Of a stretch of DNA of 64,000 nt, positions 60,857 to 64,000 are shown piece by piece; position 1 is the stretch's first letter; each line of letters opens with the position of its first letter. The translations under genes and the position numbers were made by a program. The notes beneath the pieces were generated by a model. That model was not told the origin of the DNA. It saw nothing but the letters and a program-made list of their open reading frames with translations, and did not search any database. The stretch is from the NCBI GenBank assembly GCA_002345565.1, contig DDVS01000001.1, forward strand, positions 428,712 to 492,711, in the 5' to 3' direction. Source of the stretch: Flavobacteriales bacterium UBA2306 (lineage in GTDB: Bacteria > Bacteroidota > Bacteroidia > Flavobacteriales > Weeksellaceae).

Positions 60857-61984
60857 TTATTTATTGAAAAACTCTAAAACAGAATCTGTAATATACTTCA
60901 ATTGCTCTTCATCCAATTCGGTATGCATAGGAAGAGAAATAACTTGATCCAATAATTTATCAGTATTTACAAAATCTGCAGGATTACTATCTTGAAAATA
61001 AGCTTTCTGTTTTCTAAGCGCTACCGGATAATAAATCATTGCAGGAATTTCTTTTTCTGCTAAGAATTGTTGCAATTCGTTACGCTTACCGTTTAGGATT
61101 CTTAAAGTGTATTGATGAAAAACGTGCGTTGAATTTTCTGCTCTTTTTGGAGTCAGGATATTTTCATTTCCGGCAAAAGCTTCATCATAATAATCAGCAG
61201 CTTTTCTTCTGGCTTCGTTGTAAGAGTCAAGATTCGGTAATTTTTTTCTCAAAATTGCAGCTTGAATACTGTCTAATCTTGAATTAACACCAACTTCGTC
61301 GTGATAATAACGCTCATACATCCCGTGGTTTACGATTCCTCTTAGTCTGTGAGCCAATTCATCATCATTAGTAAAAATGGCGCCTCCATCTCCATAACAA
61401 CCTAAGTTTTTGGAAGGAAAGAAAGATGTTGTCCCAATGGTTCCCATTGTTCCAGATTTTTTCTCAGTTCCATCAGAGAAAATGAAATCTGCTCCAATGG
61501 CTTGTGCATTATCTTCAACCACATAAAGGTTATGTTCTTTCGCAATTTTCAGGATTTCTTCCATATTTCCACATTGTCCGAAAAGATGAACAGGAATAAT
61601 TGCTTTCGTTCTTGGTGTAATTGCTTTTTTAATAGCTTCTGTATCGATAGTAAATGTATCATAATCCACATCTACCAAAACGGATTTTAGTTTCAATAAA
61701 TGAATCACTTCCACAGTTGCTGCAAATGTAAAATCTGCTGTTATAACTTCGTCTCCCTCTTTCAAATCAAGAGCCATCAATGCAATCTGAAGTGCATCTG
61801 TCCCATTAGCACAAGGAATCACGTGTTTTACATCCAAATAAGTTTCAAGGTCTGATTGAAAGGATTTGACTTCTGGACCATTGATAAAAGCTGCCGAATC
61901 CATTACATTAAGAACGGCATTATCAACTTCACTTTTTATCTTATAATACTGGCTTTGTAAATCAACCATTTGGATTTTTTTCAT
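60857..61984 (-). CDS. DegT/DnrJ/EryC1/StrS-family aminotransferase
   Basis: The 375-residue protein has the PLP lysine in FFPSKNLGCYGDGGAIF, with LQIALMALDLKEGDEVITAD and VVEDNAQAIGADF earlier. It is a sugar aminotransferase that acts on keto sugars bound to nucleotides. Likeness to the WbpE/VioA side of the family is suggested but not decisive. galE follows on the same strand, which supports a role in surface sugar synthesis. Confidence 0.9.
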   Translation of the reverse strand: MKKIQMVDLQSQYYKIKSEVDNAVLNVMDSAAFINGPEVKSFQSDLETYLDVKHVIPCANGTDALQIALMALDLKEGDEVITADFTFAATVEVIHLLKLKSVLVDVDYDTFTIDTEAIKKAITPRTKAIIPVHLFGQCGNMEEILKIAKEHNLYVVEDNAQAIGADFIFSDGTEKKSGTMGTIGTTSFFPSKNLGCYGDGGAIFTNDDELAHRLRGIVNHGMYERYYHDEVGVNSRLDSIQAAILRKKLPNLDSYNEARRKAADYYDEAFAGNENILTPKRAENSTHVFHQYTLRILNGKRNELQQFLAEKEIPAMIYYPVALRKQKAYFQDSNPADFVNTDKLLDQVISLPMHTELDEEQLKYITDSVLEFFNK

Positions 61985-62114
61985 ATGCTGATATTTAAAT
62001 TTTAAATGCTTAAAAAGTCGTTATTAGATATTTTAGAAACGATTTAAAAAGCAAAAACATTATTTTGTAAATTTACATTTATTTATCAGTTTAAAAAATC
62101 AAAATACCCTAAAC

Positions 62115-63707
62115 GTGCGAAAAATCTTTACAATTTTATCGGTTGGCTTTTCTTTAATAGCAACAGCTCAGACAGAGTTGGTTTTTGTTTTCTTCAAAGA
62201 CAAACCTAATAAAGCTGCCTTTTACAACAATCCTTTATCGGAACTTACTCAAAAATCTCTGGACAGGCGCAGCAAGCTTGGAATTGCATTAACAGACCAA
62301 GACGCACCTATAGAACCGACTTACATTCAAAATATTAAAAACTTAGGTTTTACAGTCACAGATTATTCTAAATGGCTGAATGGGGTTGCGGTAGATGCCA
62401 CGTCTGCACAGATCACTCAATTATCACAACAGAGTTATGTGGATCATGTGGAAAGCTTTGTAAGAAATCCCAATGGCGGTATCCGGAAAGAAAAAATCAA
62501 TAAATTCCCAAATACGCAGTCACAAAGCTTAACAAACTTCAACTACGGTAATAGTCTGGCACAGATTAATCAAATCAACCTTCGGCAGTTACACGTTGCG
62601 GGATATACCGGCACGGGAATGTCTATCGCTGTTATTGACACTGGTTTTCCTTTTGTTAATACCGGAAGTGCTTTCAAAAGAATGCGTGATAACGGGCATA
62701 TAAAAGCGACTTACAATTTTGTTAATAAAAGTACCAGTGTGTACAGCACTTCTCTTAATTCGCACGGCGCTATGTGTTTAGGAATTATTGGTGGTTATAT
62801 TGATGGAAATTTTGTAGGATCTGCTCCAGATGCCGATTTTTATCTCTATGCTTCAGAAGATGGAGATAATGAAATCCCGGAAGAGCAACTCTACTGGATA
62901 GAAGCTGCCGAAGAAGCCGACAGACAAGGTGTAGATATGATATCAACTTCTTTGGGATACAGTGAGTTTGATGATAGCCGATATGATTATACCTATGCCG
63001 ATATGAACGGCTCAACAACTTTTATTTCCAGAGGAGCTCAAATTGCTTCAGAAAAAGGAATTTTTGTTTTGATAGCAGCCGGAAACGAGGGACAAAGTTC
63101 CTGGCATTATATCTCTACTCCTGCGGACAATGCTAAAGTTTTCACTATTGGTTCTGTAACTTCTGCAGGTAACTCCTCAGGATTTTCTTCTTATGGACCC
63201 AATTCGGCAGGCGTTGTAAAACCTGATGCAAGTGCAAGAGGAACCGATACATATTACGCTTACAATAACTCGTCTAACTATGGCAGCGGAACATCTTTTG
63301 CCACCCCTCTCGCTGCCGGAGGAATTGCATGTCTCTTGCAATCATTACCACAAAATACATCCAGAGACCAGGTCAAAATCAATTTAAAACAAAAAGCCTC
63401 TCTCTACCCTGCAACATCTGCGCAAATGGGTTATGGCATTCTAAATTTATATAATTCATACCAAAGTTTAACGGTGAATGACATTAAAAAACTTAATATC
63501 AATATTTATCCTAATCCTACAAAAGATGTGGTTTACATTACCTCAGACAAGCCTATTAAATCTGTAGAAGTTTATGATGTTTTGGGAAAATTACTAAAGA
63601 CCGATTATTCTGATAAAATTAATGTGTCTCAATTGCCTAATGGTTATTATCTTCTTAAAATCAAAACAGAGACAGGAGAAAGCGTTGAAAAACTGATTAA
63701 GCAATAA
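62115..63707 (+). CDS. Secreted subtilisin-like peptidase with type IX sorting domain
   Basis: The 530-residue protein starts with GTG, and the signal peptide MRKIFTILSVGFSLIATAQ supports this start. An inhibitor-like prodomain covers residues 20-140. The S8 triad is complete: D175 in AVIDTGFP, H217 in SHGAMCLG, S394 in GTSFATPLAAGG, with the oxyanion Asn in AAGNEGQSS. The C-terminus is a type A sorting domain (LNINIYPNPTKDVVYITSDK ... KLIKQ). It is exported by the type IX system. Confidence 0.93.
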   Translation: MRKIFTILSVGFSLIATAQTELVFVFFKDKPNKAAFYNNPLSELTQKSLDRRSKLGIALTDQDAPIEPTYIQNIKNLGFTVTDYSKWLNGVAVDATSAQITQLSQQSYVDHVESFVRNPNGGIRKEKINKFPNTQSQSLTNFNYGNSLAQINQINLRQLHVAGYTGTGMSIAVIDTGFPFVNTGSAFKRMRDNGHIKATYNFVNKSTSVYSTSLNSHGAMCLGIIGGYIDGNFVGSAPDADFYLYASEDGDNEIPEEQLYWIEAAEEADRQGVDMISTSLGYSEFDDSRYDYTYADMNGSTTFISRGAQIASEKGIFVLIAAGNEGQSSWHYISTPADNAKVFTIGSVTSAGNSSGFSSYGPNSAGVVKPDASARGTDTYYAYNNSSNYGSGTSFATPLAAGGIACLLQSLPQNTSRDQVKINLKQKASLYPATSAQMGYGILNLYNSYQSLTVNDIKKLNINIYPNPTKDVVYITSDKPIKSVEVYDVLGKLLKTDYSDKINVSQLPNGYYLLKIKTETGESVEKLIKQ

Positions 63708-63727
63708 AAAAATATCACATAACCCCA

Positions 63728-63768
63728 TAAAAAAAGTTTATTGAAATAGGTTCAATAAACTTTTTTTA
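63728..63768. terminator. Bidirectional terminator between peptidase and isomerase genes
   Basis: aaaaaagtttattgaa and ttcaataaactttttt form a perfect stem with a 5-6-base loop and A/T tracts on both sides. Confidence 0.9.
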
Positions 63769-63788
63769 TTTTTTGTAGACTAATAAAT

Positions 63789-64000
63789 TTATTTAGCTGT
63801 AACAACAGAGGTTTTTAACCAGTTGCTATGGAATTTACAATCTTTATATTTATTATCAATGGAGATGAAAACAGATGGAATTTTATTATTAACCCATTTT
63901 TCAACAATCTCATTTTTCTTTTTATTAAGTGCCATTTCTTTGATTCTTTCATAATCTGTGGCCATTTCCAGCTGGTGTGCGTCAATAATATCGTTAATCT
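63789..64000 (-). CDS. C-terminus of a peptidyl-prolyl isomerase (SurA-like), cut by the window
   Basis: On the minus strand an open frame runs from the window edge to TAA at 63789-63791. It reads INDIIDAHQLEMATDYERIK, then NKKKNEIVEKWVNNKI and YKDCKFHSNWLK. This is the C-terminal helical end of SurA/PpiC-like isomerases of Bacteroidota, which chaperone outer-membrane proteins in the periplasm. The catalytic parvulin domain lies outside. Confidence 0.75.
   Translation of the reverse strand, partial: INDIIDAHQLEMATDYERIKEMALNKKKNEIVEKWVNNKIPSVFISIDNKYKDCKFHSNWLKTSVVTAK

Overview
The window is about one third G+C and reads as a chromosome segment of a Flavobacteriia bacterium, most likely a Chryseobacterium-like member of the Weeksellaceae. 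The pointers are gliding and type IX secretion genes (gldB, gldC, a PorT-like barrel), several proteins with type IX sorting domains, families largely confined to Bacteroidota (DUF5686, DUF2490, DUF2891, the NMAD1/DUF1599 type), TAnnTTTG promoter -7 elements, and a 6S-type RNA downstream of zapA.

Region 1 (1-9.6 kb) is a defence island. It holds the end of a type I restriction operon (an Abi/HEPN-like gene, cut by the window edge, then hsdR), a 54-codon remnant of a TIR-domain gene in frame behind the hsdR stop, a three-gene ABC-three-component (ABC-3C) operon (nuclease-like protein, middle component, DUF3732 ABC ATPase) and a solitary OLD-family ATPase/TOPRIM nuclease. The island ends at the 3' side of a tRNA-Ser(GGA), a usual integration site.

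Region 2 (10-34 kb) is mainly housekeeping: asparaginase, a SerA-like dehydrogenase, a HAD phosphatase, a T9SS protein plus collagen-like protein pair, a glycosyltransferase, an amino-acid permease, prephenate dehydratase, a transsulfuration enzyme, gldC/gldB, nadE, ribD, ubiE, porT, zapA, 6S RNA and rny. Set among these is a two-gene unit at 17.8-19.1 kb that I cannot assign: a protein of twelve 8-residue YTGPGGGL repeats overlapping a gene for a membrane protein.

Region 3 (34-50 kb) has a CcsBA-type cytochrome c assembly protein, an internally deleted integrase pseudogene beside a CAU tRNA, and an operon on the minus strand (NMAD1 protein, membrane protein, kinase-like protein, TerB-like protein, tpiA). 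A four-helix-bundle (S23/IVP) gene flanked by inverted repeats interrupts that operon. It continues with folP, a large T9SS adhesin-like protein, rpsF-rpsR-rplI and an aldehyde dehydrogenase pseudogene.

Region 4 (50-64 kb) has pdxJ, a MscS-type channel, ung, a DUF5686 outer-membrane protein, a lactonase, rsmA, idi, galE, a DegT-type aminotransferase, a T9SS-secreted subtilisin and the C-terminus of a peptidyl-prolyl isomerase. Several families of interspersed palindromic and word-like repeats lie between the genes. Coordinates of coding regions are firm. Family names rest on motif recognition without database searches.
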